From Brachyspira sp949287565 (GTDB taxonomy: Bacteria > Spirochaetota > Brachyspiria > Brachyspirales > Brachyspiraceae): 64,000 bases of DNA. Under the pieces are notes generated by a model. It was not told where the DNA came from. It saw only the letters and a list, made by a program, of their open reading frames with translations, and did not search any database. Location of the stretch: the NCBI RefSeq assembly GCF_036997615.1, contig NZ_JAWLQA010000015.1; one strand, 5' to 3'. The position numbers and the translations under genes were made by a program. Positions within the stretch are counted from its first letter, which is position 1; every line of letters begins with the position of its first letter. Below, piece after piece: positions 46,482 through 55,666 of the stretch.

Positions 46482-46970
46482 TTATTTTATAAAGTTAATC
46501 TCTACATTGTATTTAAAATTAAAATTCATACCATAAACATTAAAAGTTAAAATTATATCAGCATTACATTTAAGACTTTCTGATTTTATAGCATCTAAAG
46601 CTGTTTGAAATAAATCTATATATTTTGCTTTAGATTTCATATTCATTTCTCTAGAATCATTTGCAGGAATTTTTATGATATTTGATTCTTCAGATGATAC
46701 TGAATTTGCAAATATATCACCTGAAGAATTAATTAGGTTTATTTCAAGTTTTTCTATTGGAATCTCAAAAGGTAAATTATTTTTTATTTCAAGTAATGTG
46801 TTTAATGTAATATCAGATAAAGTCATATTATCTATAGAGGCTGATTTTACTGTTATATCAGGCTTATACTTTTCTATATATTCCCTTGTAATTTTATCAG
46901 CCTCTGATTTTACTCTAGAGCATGATGCTGCTGCGATTAATAATAAAATTGATATTTTTATTAATTTCAT
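46482..46970 (-). CDS. LEA-2 (WHy-domain) lipoprotein
   Basis: 162 residues. Lipobox AAASC at 13-17, then a LEA type 2 domain (MTLSDITLNTLLEIKNNLPFEIPIEKLEINLINSSG pattern). Such domains are single beta-sandwiches seen in stress and envelope proteins. Start directly abuts the stop of the next paralogue upstream (46970). Converges with the McsB-like gene, whose stop is 1 bp away. Confidence 0.8.
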   Translation of the reverse strand: MKLIKISILLLIAAASCSRVKSEADKITREYIEKYKPDITVKSASIDNMTLSDITLNTLLEIKNNLPFEIPIEKLEINLINSSGDIFANSVSSEESNIIKIPANDSREMNMKSKAKYIDLFQTALDAIKSESLKCNADIILTFNVYGMNFNFKYNVEINFIK

Positions 46971-47461
46971 TATTCTTTAAATGTTAATTCTTTAGTATAA
47001 GGGAACTCAAATTTCATTCCATATACTGTAAATGTTAAAGTTATTTTAGCATCGCATTTAAAAGATTTTGATTTTATGGCATCAAAAGCTGTTGTAAATA
47101 CATCTAAATATTTTGCTTTAAAATCTAAATTAATATCTCTTGCCTGATTTGCAGGTATTTTTAATGTTTCTACAGAAGTAGCTGTGGCAAAAGTTTTTCC
47201 TGAGGTATTAACAAGATCTATTTGAACTTTATCTATAGGAACTTCAAAGTCCAAATTATTCTTTATTTCAAAAAGTGTAGTTAAAGTTATATCCTGTAAT
47301 GTTACACTTGATATTTTCGCACTTTTTGCTCTTACATCAGGTTTATGTTCTTCTATGTATGCTCTTGTTATTTCTCTTGCTGATGACTGTAATGTTTCGC
47401 ATGAAGATAATACAAATAGCATTGATAATATTGAGATTATAACAGTTATTTTCTTAATCAT
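46970..47461 (-). CDS. LEA-2 (WHy-domain) lipoprotein, paralogue 2
   Basis: 163 residues, about half identical to its downstream neighbour by eye (ITRAYIEEHKPDV, VTLQDITLTTLFEIKNNLDFEVPI). Lipobox LSSC at about 18-21. The stop and the next start overlap by one base, so the two genes are coupled tandem duplicates. Confidence 0.8.
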   Translation of the reverse strand: MIKKITVIISILSMLFVLSSCETLQSSAREITRAYIEEHKPDVRAKSAKISSVTLQDITLTTLFEIKNNLDFEVPIDKVQIDLVNTSGKTFATATSVETLKIPANQARDINLDFKAKYLDVFTTAFDAIKSKSFKCDAKITLTFTVYGMKFEFPYTKELTFKE

Positions 47462-47568
47462 AAATTATACCTTTTTATTTAATCATATTTATATAACAAA
47501 TATAACTAAAAATAGTAATATATAAAAATCTATTATTACTTATAATTAAAATAACTGAAATTATTGTT

Positions 47569-47982
47569 TTATGAATTATATAGATGTTTTATAATATCAA
47601 GTATATCAATATTATGCTCGTAGTTTTTTAAATTTATTGGTATTATAGAAAACATGTTTAATTTACCAGTTATTATATGAATTTTAAATATTGATTTTTT
47701 TAGATTAAAAAAGCTATTTATCAAGTTTGATAATTCTTTATTGTATATAATTACATTAAAAGTGATATCTTTACTTTCTTTTGATTTTATTGATATATTA
47801 TCGCATTCAATATAAGCGAATTTTTCATTCAAGCAATTAATAAGATTCAATTTTAGATTTTCTAATTTTATTTTTATAGGATAATTATTTTTTATATTTA
47901 ATGTTATTTGCAAATATGTGCTGTCCCATTCAAATTTTTGCAGAACAATATTTTTAATATGAATATCTATATGTAATTTCAT
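47569..47982 (-). CDS. LEA-2-like protein without signal peptide, paralogue 3
   Basis: 137 residues with the same core (YLQITLNIKNNYPIKIKLENL, then NLINCLNEKFAYIECDNI) but no signal peptide or lipobox, so probably cytoplasmic. More diverged and more A/T-rich than the other two. 107 bp upstream of paralogue 2. Confidence 0.65.
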   Translation of the reverse strand: MKLHIDIHIKNIVLQKFEWDSTYLQITLNIKNNYPIKIKLENLKLNLINCLNEKFAYIECDNISIKSKESKDITFNVIIYNKELSNLINSFFNLKKSIFKIHIITGKLNMFSIIPINLKNYEHNIDILDIIKHLYNS

Positions 47983-48008
47983 TTATAAACAGATTATTAT
48001 ATTATAAA

Positions 48009-48041
48009 AAAAGTTACAATCTGAATCAGACTGTAACTTTT
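48009..48041 (-). terminator. Terminator of rplS-nfnA
   Basis: AAAAGTTACAATCTGA / TCAGACTGTAACTTTT stem, one mismatch, followed by A/T runs, 18 bp after the NfnA-like stop. Confidence 0.8.
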
Positions 48042-48058
48042 AATTATATAATTAAATA

Positions 48059-48886
48059 TTAATTAGCTAATTTTAAATTGCATTCATGCTCTTCTTTTTT
48101 GTACATAGCCTGTCTTTTCATAAGAAGATCGAAATCGATTAAATGTCCGTCAAATTCAGGACCTTCAACGCATGCAAATTTAGTTTGATCTCCTACTTTT
48201 ACTCTGCAGCATCCGCACATACCAGTACCGTCTATCATAATAGGGTTTAAGCTAACAACTGTAGGAAGATTATATTTTTTTGTAAGTAAAGCAACAAATT
48301 TCATCATAATAGCAGGACCTATAGCTATAACTTCAGAAATTTTTTCGCCTCTTTCATATATTCTAGTAATCATATCAGTTACAAGACCTTTTTCTCCGTA
48401 ACTTCCATTATCAGTACAGATAAGAACTTCATCAGATATTTTTTTCATCATATCTTCCATAATGATAAGTGATTTATCTCTAGCACCTAATATTGAAATA
48501 ACTTTGTTTCCAGCTTTATGATGAGCTTCTACTATAGGATGTAAAGGAGCAATACCTACACCTCCTCCAACACCTAAAACTATACCATCTTTTTTTTCTA
48601 TATGAGTAGGCTGACCTAATGGTCCTATGATATCCATTATTTCATCGCCAACTTGAAGTCCCATAAGTTTAGTAGTTGAATAACCTATACTTTGAGTAAC
48701 TATAGTAATAGTACCAGCTTCTGCGTCAGCATCGGCTATAGTTAGGGGTACTCTTTCTCCTTTCTCATCTAGTCTGAATATTATAAAATTACCAGCTTTA
48801 CGATGTTTAGCAATATCCGGAGCTAGTACTTTCATCATGAAAACTTTTTCTGACCATTGTTCTCTGGCAACTATTTTATAGCCCAT
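48059..48886 (-). CDS. NfnA/SudB-like FAD/NAD-binding flavoprotein
   Basis: 275 residues. FAD domain first (GNFIIFRLDEKGERVPLTIAD), NAD domain (VLGVGGGVGIAPLHPI), and a C-terminal iron-sulfur loop MCGCCRVKVGDQTKFACVEG. Closest to the small subunit of NADH-dependent ferredoxin:NADP reductase (NfnA) and to PyrK. The usual GltA-like large subunit is not next to it. AAGGAG before the start; 35 bp after rplS. Confidence 0.85.
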   Translation of the reverse strand: MGYKIVAREQWSEKVFMMKVLAPDIAKHRKAGNFIIFRLDEKGERVPLTIADADAEAGTITIVTQSIGYSTTKLMGLQVGDEIMDIIGPLGQPTHIEKKDGIVLGVGGGVGIAPLHPIVEAHHKAGNKVISILGARDKSLIIMEDMMKKISDEVLICTDNGSYGEKGLVTDMITRIYERGEKISEVIAIGPAIMMKFVALLTKKYNLPTVVSLNPIMIDGTGMCGCCRVKVGDQTKFACVEGPEFDGHLIDFDLLMKRQAMYKKEEHECNLKLAN

Positions 48887-48921
48887 AAAATTCTCCTTAA
48901 AATATTAAAAATAAAAAATAA

Positions 48922-49356
48922 TTATTCTGCTGAAGAAGAATTATTTTCTTCTGCTGCTGTATTTTCTTCAGTAGTATTTTTTATTAAATCAGAGTGTTTA
49001 GGTATTTTTACGCCTAATCTTTCTACTAAGCGAGCTTTTTTACCAACTTTATTTCTAAGATAGTAAAGTTTAGCTCTTCTTACTTTAGCTTTTCTTATGA
49101 TATCAACATGATCTATTCTAGGAGAATTCAATAAGAATATTCTTTCAACGCCTACGCCGTAAGATATTTTTCTAACAATAAAACTTTTATTAATTCCTTT
49201 TCCGCGAATAGAAATAACAGTACCTTCATAAGCCTGTAATCTTTCTCTATCGCCCTCAATAATTTTTACCCATACTTTTACTGTATCACCTATTTCAAAA
49301 GGTAGTATGGCTTCTTTTTTATATTTTGCTTCTACTAATCTTATCTGTTGATCCAT
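48922..49356 (-). CDS. rplS: 50S ribosomal protein L19
   Basis: 144 residues; the L19 core ends near residue 120 (PFEIGDTVKVWVKIIEGDRE, IDHVDIIRKAKVRRAKLYYL). The last ~25 residues are an acidic Ser/Asn/Glu tail not seen in typical ~115-residue L19. L19 sits at the 30S-50S interface. AGGAG site. NfnA-like gene follows 35 bp downstream. Confidence 0.96.
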   Translation of the reverse strand: MDQQIRLVEAKYKKEAILPFEIGDTVKVWVKIIEGDRERLQAYEGTVISIRGKGINKSFIVRKISYGVGVERIFLLNSPRIDHVDIIRKAKVRRAKLYYLRNKVGKKARLVERLGVKIPKHSDLIKNTTEENTAAEENNSSSAE

Positions 49357-49513
49357 TTGTAATATCTCCTAATTAATTTTATTTATATTAATGTTATTTA
49401 ATTTCTGTAAGAATCTAAAATAAACAAATATAACATTATAGAATATAGTTGCAATATTCTATCATAATATGTTAATTTTATCAAGTAAAATTCCAAAATA
49501 AATTTTAATAATA

Positions 49514-50551
49514 TTAATTTTGTAAATTTTCTAAAAATATTATTTTAGAATCAGAAACCTCCCAATTAGTATTAACATTTTTCTTGTATATCATTTCAAA
49601 CATCATTTTACCGGCATTATATCCTTCTGTAAATACGGCTTCCATAACAGTAAATGATATTATACCTGATTTTATTAGGTTTTTTATGCTTTCTGCCATA
49701 CCATGAGTAACTATTTTCTTGCCTTCTAATATGCTTTTATCTATCATATCATAAATTTCCTGAGCATATCTATTAATATATATTCCTTTAATATCATCTT
49801 TAGAACATATTTTTTTTATAGTATGTATGCTGTCCTCTATATTTCCGCAGTAAATAGGACCCATTATATCTATTTTTGTATCTTTTATTCTTTGTAAAAA
49901 GCCTTCTAAATACATTCCTGAAGAAATGTTATCATCTCCATTATCTATAATAAGAAGTTTTTCATTATCTCTCAAAAGATTAGAAACTATTCCAGCCACT
50001 ATAGAGCCTTGTTTTATATGATTAGGTCCTACATGAGGTATATTTTCAGATAATCTTGTTCCTATAGATATTATATTAATTTTTCCGAAATATGGTTTTA
50101 GTATATTATATATTATTTCTTTATTTAAAGGAGTTATTATTAAACCATCTATATTCCCTTCTTCAAGGATATTTTTCAAAGTTTCTATCTGTTTATCTGG
50201 AGAATGTATTTCTGTTGGAGTGATTTTTAGATTATAATTATATATAGAATATTCTTTTTGAATAGTATTAAGTCCTCGTACTATTTCTTTTGTATAAAAT
50301 TCATTAAAAGAATTGGCTATAAGACAATGAACAGTCTTTTCTTTTTGATTTGCCAAAGAGCTTCCTATATAATTTTTTTCATAATTCAGTTCTGAAGCCA
50401 ATTCTAATATTTTGGATTTAGTTTCTTCTTTGATAAACTCGCTTCCATTTATAGCTCTAGCCACAGTTGTTCTGCTTATTCCGAGTCTTTTAGCTATTTC
50501 TTTTTGTGTTACTCTTTTGAGATTTTTTAGTTCTATTACATTATCGTTCAT
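49514..50551 (-). CDS. LacI-family transcriptional regulator
   Basis: 345 residues. Helix-turn-helix TQKEIAKRLGISRTTVARAI at the N-terminus, hinge helix region, then a periplasmic-binding-protein-like sensor domain (GLIITPLNKEI, EKLLIIDNGDDNISSG). It represses genes until a sugar-like ligand binds; no sugar operon is adjacent, so the target is unknown. Own promoter region; single gene. Confidence 0.9.
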   Translation of the reverse strand: MNDNVIELKNLKRVTQKEIAKRLGISRTTVARAINGSEFIKEETKSKILELASELNYEKNYIGSSLANQKEKTVHCLIANSFNEFYTKEIVRGLNTIQKEYSIYNYNLKITPTEIHSPDKQIETLKNILEEGNIDGLIITPLNKEIIYNILKPYFGKINIISIGTRLSENIPHVGPNHIKQGSIVAGIVSNLLRDNEKLLIIDNGDDNISSGMYLEGFLQRIKDTKIDIMGPIYCGNIEDSIHTIKKICSKDDIKGIYINRYAQEIYDMIDKSILEGKKIVTHGMAESIKNLIKSGIISFTVMEAVFTEGYNAGKMMFEMIYKKNVNTNWEVSDSKIIFLENLQN

Positions 50552-50635
50552 GATGCTTTATACTATCCAAATATTTAATTAATTATATTATAGTAAAAGT
50601 TTTAATTTTTGCAAATATAAATGATATATTTTCAT

Positions 50636-51244
50636 TTATTGAAACATATGTGAAGTTTGTGCTATAATATTAGTTCCTGTTTCAAATTTTAAGAAAGGAA
50701 ATTTTCCCATTATACCTGCTACTATACTTGAAGGCGGAGTTGTGGTAAGTTTATTATATTCTAGTACATGATCATTATAAGTGGATATGTATTTTTTTTC
50801 ATCTTCTATTATAGGACGCATTTCATTTAATGCTGCTATATAGTTTTGATTTGTTCTTAAAACAGGATAATTCCTTGCAGTATAATTAATTTTATTTATA
50901 TTCTCTGTTATTCTTGCTTGTATATATTGATATTCCTGAAATGTTAATGGCTTTTCTATCAAAGTAGAATCTGCTTCTATTGATTTTATTCTTTCTATAT
51001 AATTGCTTAAAGAATGTAAAACATATACATCTATTTTTGGTATTACGGATACTGCATTATAATAATTTTCTGAGGCTATATTTTTTTTATAATAAGTATC
51101 TAATATAGAGTCCAATGATTCTCTGGATAATTTTTCTTCTGATAAAATAGATTCTTTTATAGAAGTTGTAGAAACTATCATAAATATGCTGATAGCTATT
51201 ATATTCACTATAATAAATATTACTGCTACCGCAGAACCTCTCAT
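50636..51244 (-). CDS. lemA: LemA-family membrane protein
   Basis: 202 residues: N-terminal TM helix (about 8-25), then a helical LemA domain (YYNAVSVIPKID, ITENINKINYTARNYPVLRT, YNDHVLEYNKLTTTPPSSIV, FPFLKFE). LemA proteins are anchored in the membrane with the rest outside the cytoplasm; role unclear. GGAGA site. Divergent to the ABC transporter operon. Confidence 0.85.
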   Translation of the reverse strand: MRGSAVAVIFIIVNIIAISIFMIVSTTSIKESILSEEKLSRESLDSILDTYYKKNIASENYYNAVSVIPKIDVYVLHSLSNYIERIKSIEADSTLIEKPLTFQEYQYIQARITENINKINYTARNYPVLRTNQNYIAALNEMRPIIEDEKKYISTYNDHVLEYNKLTTTPPSSIVAGIMGKFPFLKFETGTNIIAQTSHMFQ

Positions 51245-51389
51245 ATATTTTACATCTCCATTTATTTTTTATATATTTAGATTAGAAATTATATATTATA
51301 TATCTTATTAATTCAAATTTATTTATTTATAAAACAGTTAATAGTATCTTTATGTGATAAATTAGTATTTGAAAAGCATATATTTTACC

Positions 51390-51417
51390 TTGACTTTTTT
51401 ACATTATTATATAGAAT
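51390..51417 (+). promoter_or_regulatory. Promoter of the amino-acid ABC operon
   Basis: TTGACT at 51390-51395, 16-bp spacer, TAGAAT at 51412-51417. Confidence 0.6.
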
Positions 51418-51451
51418 TATTTCAAAAATCTAAAAAGTAAAGGGTTTTATT

Positions 51452-52195
51452 ATGTTTAAGAATAATATTATAAAAATAGTTATAGCTTTGTCAATGGTTT
51501 TAGTTCTATTCATAAGCTGTCAAAAGAAAGAAGAAAAAAACAAATTGTATGTAGGTACTAATGCAGAATTTGAGCCTTTTGAATACAGAGAAGGTGATAA
51601 AATAGTTGGTTTTGATATGGATTTAATAGCAGAAGCAGCTAAGTTAATAGGTAAAGAAATAGAAATAGTGGATATGCAATTTGATGGTCTTCTTCCTGCT
51701 TTAGAAGCTAAAAAGATAGATATTATTGCTGCAGGTATGACAGCAACTGAGGAAAGAAAAAAGTTTGTTAATTTTACAGATCCTTATTATAATTCAAAAC
51801 AATCTATAGTAGTTCAGGCTGCAAATACAGATATAACTTCTTTTGATAATTTTACAGGTAAGAAAATAGGTGTTGTTTTAGGATATACAGGCGACATATT
51901 AGTAAGCGAAATGCCTAATGTAGAAGTTCAAAAATTTAATAATGCTTCAGAAACAATATTGGCTTTGAAATCTCAGAAAGTTGATGCTGTTGTATTAGAT
52001 TATGAGCCTGCTAAAAATTATGTAGCTCAGAATACTGAATTAAAATTGGTAGAAACTGATGCTGCTGTTGAAGAGTATTCTATTGCTATGAGAAAAGAAG
52101 ATACAGAACTTCTTGCTCAAATGAATGATGCTTTAAAAACACTTAAAGAAAACGGCACTTATGATGCTTTAATAAGCAAGTATTTTGGGGAATAA
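51452..52195 (+). CDS. Amino-acid ABC transporter, binding lipoprotein
   Basis: 247 residues. Lipobox FISC at residues 20-23, then a periplasmic binding fold of family 3 (LYVGTNAEFEPFEYREGDKI, GFDMDLIAEAAKLIGKEIE). It binds an amino acid outside the inner membrane and delivers it to the permease. Start after AAGGGTTTTATT, the same leader as the permease gene. First gene of a three-gene operon; 87 bp separate it from the permease. Confidence 0.93.
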   Translation: MFKNNIIKIVIALSMVLVLFISCQKKEEKNKLYVGTNAEFEPFEYREGDKIVGFDMDLIAEAAKLIGKEIEIVDMQFDGLLPALEAKKIDIIAAGMTATEERKKFVNFTDPYYNSKQSIVVQAANTDITSFDNFTGKKIGVVLGYTGDILVSEMPNVEVQKFNNASETILALKSQKVDAVVLDYEPAKNYVAQNTELKLVETDAAVEEYSIAMRKEDTELLAQMNDALKTLKENGTYDALISKYFGE

Positions 52196-52282
52196 TATAT
52201 ATATTTTATATCTTCTTCTTATTTTCTCAATTTTTTATGAGATTATAAGAGGAGGATATATTTTTTATAAGGGTTTTATTAT

Positions 52283-52996
52283 ATGCTTGAATATTTAGAA
52301 CTTCTAAAGTTAATATTCATATCAAATGAGAGATACATTTATATTATAAAAGGGTTATTATTTTCTGTAGGAACAACAGCATGTTCTACAGTGATAGGTA
52401 TTATATTAGGTATATTAGTTGCATTGCTTCAGCTTTCCGAATTTTATCCATTCAAAAACTCTAAAAAGTTCAAAGATTTCAATCCTTTATCAAAATTGGC
52501 ATTCTGGTATGTAAATATTTTAAGAGGAACTCCTGTTGTAGTACAGCTCATGATATGGGCTAATGTTATTTTTGTTGATAGTTTAAGAGATACTCCAATA
52601 CTTATTATAGCTGCAATTGCTTTCGGAATAAACTCTGGTGCTTATGTTGCTGAAATTATAAGGGCAGGAATACAAAGTTTGGATAAAGGACAAATGGAAG
52701 CTGCAAGGGCTTTAGGTATGAATTATTCTATGTCTATGAAAGAAATCATAATACCTCAGGCTATAAAAAAAATACTTCCTCCTCTTGTAAGCGAGTTTAT
52801 AGCATTGCTTAAAGAAACTTCTGTTGTTGGATTTATAGGCGGAGTTGATTTGCTTAGATCTGCAAACATCATTACAAGCCAAACATATAGAGGAGTTGAG
52901 CCTTTAATTGCTGTGGGGATAATATATTTTATACTTACTTCTGTATTTGCTATGATTATGAAGAGAGTAGAGGAGGGTTTGAGAGAAAGTGATTAA
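52283..52996 (+). CDS. Amino-acid ABC transporter, permease
   Basis: 237 residues, about five TM helices; typical HisM/GlnP signature EAARALGMNYSMSMKEIIIPQAIKKILPP near residues 147-175 contacts the ATPase. Its stop overlaps the ATPase start by 8 bp. Preceded by a leader with a GGAGG and an AAGGG closer to the ATG. Confidence 0.93.
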   Translation: MLEYLELLKLIFISNERYIYIIKGLLFSVGTTACSTVIGIILGILVALLQLSEFYPFKNSKKFKDFNPLSKLAFWYVNILRGTPVVVQLMIWANVIFVDSLRDTPILIIAAIAFGINSGAYVAEIIRAGIQSLDKGQMEAARALGMNYSMSMKEIIIPQAIKKILPPLVSEFIALLKETSVVGFIGGVDLLRSANIITSQTYRGVEPLIAVGIIYFILTSVFAMIMKRVEEGLRESD

Positions 52997-53717
52997 GGTA
53001 AGAAATTTACATAAACAATTTGGAAAATTAGAAGTTCTTAAAGGTATTGATGTTGATATTGCAAAAGGAGAGATTATTGCTGTAATAGGTCCTTCAGGAA
53101 GCGGTAAATCAACATTTTTAAGATGCCTAAACAGACTTGAAGAACCTTCTCAAGGGGATATCATCATAAATGGCAAAAATATCATGGATAAAGATACTGA
53201 TATTAACTTTATGAGACAGGAACTTGGAATGGTATTTCAGCATTTCAATTTATTTCCTCATAAAACTGTTATGGAAAATATCACTTTAGCCCCTATGAAA
53301 GTAAAAAAGGTTTCAAAAGAAAATGCTGAGAAAAAAGCTATAGAACTTCTTAATAAAGTAGGGTTGGTAGATAAAAAAGATGTTTATCCAAGCAAACTTT
53401 CCGGAGGACAGAAGCAGAGAATAGCTATAGCTAGGGCTTTGGCTATGGAGCCTGATATCATGCTTTTTGATGAGCCTACTTCGGCATTGGATCCTGAAAT
53501 GATTAAAGAGGTTTTAGATGTTATGATAGAGCTTGCCAGAGAAGGTATGACTATGATAATTGTTACTCATGAAATGGGTTTTGCTAAGAATGTTGCTACT
53601 AGAATACTTTTTATGAATGATGGAAAGATACTTGAAGATGAGAAGCCTAATGAGTTCTTCTCTAATCCTAAACATGATAGAGTTAAAGAATTCTTATATA
53701 AAGTATTAAATCATTAA
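52989..53717 (+). CDS. Amino-acid ABC transporter, ATPase
   Basis: 242 residues from a GTG start inside the permease end. Walker A GPSGSGKST (about 33-41), Q-loop FQHFNLFP, signature LSGGQKQRIA, Walker B MLFDEPTSALD, H-loop VTHEMGFA. GlnQ/HisP type; powers uptake of polar amino acids. Substrate cannot be told from sequence. Confidence 0.95.
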   Translation: MIKVRNLHKQFGKLEVLKGIDVDIAKGEIIAVIGPSGSGKSTFLRCLNRLEEPSQGDIIINGKNIMDKDTDINFMRQELGMVFQHFNLFPHKTVMENITLAPMKVKKVSKENAEKKAIELLNKVGLVDKKDVYPSKLSGGQKQRIAIARALAMEPDIMLFDEPTSALDPEMIKEVLDVMIELAREGMTMIIVTHEMGFAKNVATRILFMNDGKILEDEKPNEFFSNPKHDRVKEFLYKVLNH

Positions 53718-53880
53718 TTCTTATTACTGCTAGCGATAAGATTTTTATCATATAATTAATAAAAAATCTCTCTTTAAAATCTCTATCAGCTTTTATATGA
53801 TGGAAGCTCGATTTTTTATTTTTAATATAACTGACAACTAAAGCTATCAGCTGCTCGTTTTTTTATTATTGCTTTAAAAA
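53715..53880 (+). repeat. Nested-hairpin repeat, diverged copy c
   Basis: Starts ACTGCTAGCGATAAG and ends CTGACAACTAAAGCTATCAG then CTGCTCGTTT...GCTTTAAAA, matching the copies at 33396 and 33639, with ~55 extra bases in the middle. Directly after the ABC operon, in a place fit for a terminator. Confidence 0.7.
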
Positions 53881-54015
53881 GTTAATATATAATTTATCAT
53901 ATAACAGTTTTATATGTTTTAATCTTAAACTAGTAAAATAAAAAATAATTTTTATCATCAATAATAATAAAAGTTTTTTATATTTAAATAGCATATATTT
54001 TTAAGGAAACAAATA

Positions 54016-54753
54016 ATGGTTTATGAAATATTTTCTAACAAACTTTCAATAGGCATCATATCTTATGTTGTATTTATAATATCAGCAAGCACACATGAGT
54101 ATTCTCATGCTAAAACTGCATTTATGTTCGGGGATAGAACTGCCATGAGTCTTGGAAGGCTTACTCTCAATCCTTTAGCACATATTGATATATTGGGAAG
54201 TGTAGTTCTTCCTATCATTGCTGCAGTTACAGGTATTCCGGTTATAGGTTGGATGAAGGCTGTTCCTGTTAATCCTCATAATTTTAATAATTTTGAAAGA
54301 GATCAGGCTTTGGTATCATTTGCTGGTCCTTTTGCTAACCTTATTATAGCTACTATAGCATTTATCATAATGAAAATACTTACATTTACAGTTGATGGTA
54401 CTTTTATAATTTATAAAATAATGATGTTTTTACAGAATAATAATAATGGTTTATCAAATTTTATGCTTAATGCATTACCTATACTTTTAACAATGTTATT
54501 TATGTTTTATATGATCAATATAATGCTTATGTTTTTTAATTTATTGCCTTTTCCTCCATTAGACGGCGGATGGATATTAAGATTTTTCCTATCTCCAAAA
54601 GGTAAAGATACTTATGATAAAATATATCCTTATGGTTTTTTAATACTTTATGCATTGCTTTTCTTTGGAATATTAAGAACTATATTGGCATTTATACAGA
54701 CTATATCTCAGCATTTATTAGGAAAGAGTATTAATATTATATTTTCTATATGA
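54016..54753 (+). CDS. Site-2-protease-type membrane metalloprotease (M50)
   Basis: 245 residues, about six membrane helices. Zinc motif HEYSH at 27-31 in the first core helix and the second motif NLLPFPPLDGGWIL. Compact Rv2869/SpoIVFB-like form without PDZ domain; cuts membrane-embedded substrates, for instance anti-sigma factors. Substrate unknown. AAGGA site upstream; converges on the OMP gene with 4 bp between stops. Confidence 0.9.
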   Translation: MVYEIFSNKLSIGIISYVVFIISASTHEYSHAKTAFMFGDRTAMSLGRLTLNPLAHIDILGSVVLPIIAAVTGIPVIGWMKAVPVNPHNFNNFERDQALVSFAGPFANLIIATIAFIIMKILTFTVDGTFIIYKIMMFLQNNNNGLSNFMLNALPILLTMLFMFYMINIMLMFFNLLPFPPLDGGWILRFFLSPKGKDTYDKIYPYGFLILYALLFFGILRTILAFIQTISQHLLGKSINIIFSI

Positions 54754-54757
54754 TGTT

Positions 54758-55651
54758 TTATCTATTTAAACTCCACCAACCGCCTTTAGGAGTATAGAAC
54801 ATATATTCTATAGCAAAGTTAAAAGTTGATGTATTAGGTGTATTTCCTGATCCGTATACTGTTTTCTGATAGGATACTGTCATATACAAGAAGTCTGATA
54901 TTGTAGCTTTGAATTTTACGAATATATCTAAATAAGAAAGAGTTGACTGTTTTGTATATGGGAATATATAATTTACACCTGTATATAAAGTGATGAAAGG
55001 TGAAGTAATAATCTCTAGTCCTCCTGATATTTCACCTGTATTAAGAATATCTTTTAATAAATTATCTCTAGTATCAAATGTATAACAAAAGAAGAAATTA
55101 AGAGGTATTACTTTAGGAATTCCTGCGAGCATTATTGTTGTGTATATATTAAAAGGATCTTTAATGTCAGAATATATATGAGTATTTTTAATAAAACTAT
55201 AGCTTAATCCTACTTTAACACCTATAGATAAGTACCAATCTAAAAGAGTAGCTTTCATAGTGGCATTAATAGAATCAAAATTAAATTCATCAGTCATATT
55301 TGTTACACTTGTTATATCGTTTCTTGAGTCCTGCCTTTGATATGTAAAGCTTGCTGATACCCCCAATTCCAAATATTTAATAGGTCTTACTTTGAAATAA
55401 GGCATAAATGTAAAATACAAATCTCTTCTGCTTATATTTTGATTATTAGGATCTAATGTTTGTAATTTTCCGTTTTGAAACCAGCTATTATATTCAGAAA
55501 ATATTCCTCCTATGCCTACGGAAAACATTTTATTTTTCTCTATAAGAGGAGTTACATCAAAATCAAAATCATTTCTTCTTGCAAAAGATATTTGAGAAAA
55601 ACAGAATAATATAAAAAATATAAAGTATATGATTGATAATCTATTTTTCAT
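54758..55651 (-). CDS. Putative outer-membrane protein
   Basis: 297 residues. Signal peptide (residues 1-24, ending SFARR), then many short amphipathic strands (YLELGVSASFTYQRQ, WYLSIGVKVGLSYSF) and a C-terminal aromatic strand (TFNFAIEYMFYT), which fits a small beta-barrel. Family not recognised. Last gene of a YtxH - DUF948-like - SurA-like - OMP series; 15 bp after the SurA-like stop. Confidence 0.7.
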   Translation of the reverse strand: MKNRLSIIYFIFFILFCFSQISFARRNDFDFDVTPLIEKNKMFSVGIGGIFSEYNSWFQNGKLQTLDPNNQNISRRDLYFTFMPYFKVRPIKYLELGVSASFTYQRQDSRNDITSVTNMTDEFNFDSINATMKATLLDWYLSIGVKVGLSYSFIKNTHIYSDIKDPFNIYTTIMLAGIPKVIPLNFFFCYTFDTRDNLLKDILNTGEISGGLEIITSPFITLYTGVNYIFPYTKQSTLSYLDIFVKFKATISDFLYMTVSYQKTVYGSGNTPNTSTFNFAIEYMFYTPKGGWWSLNR

Positions 55652-55666
55652 AATATTAGTTAATAA

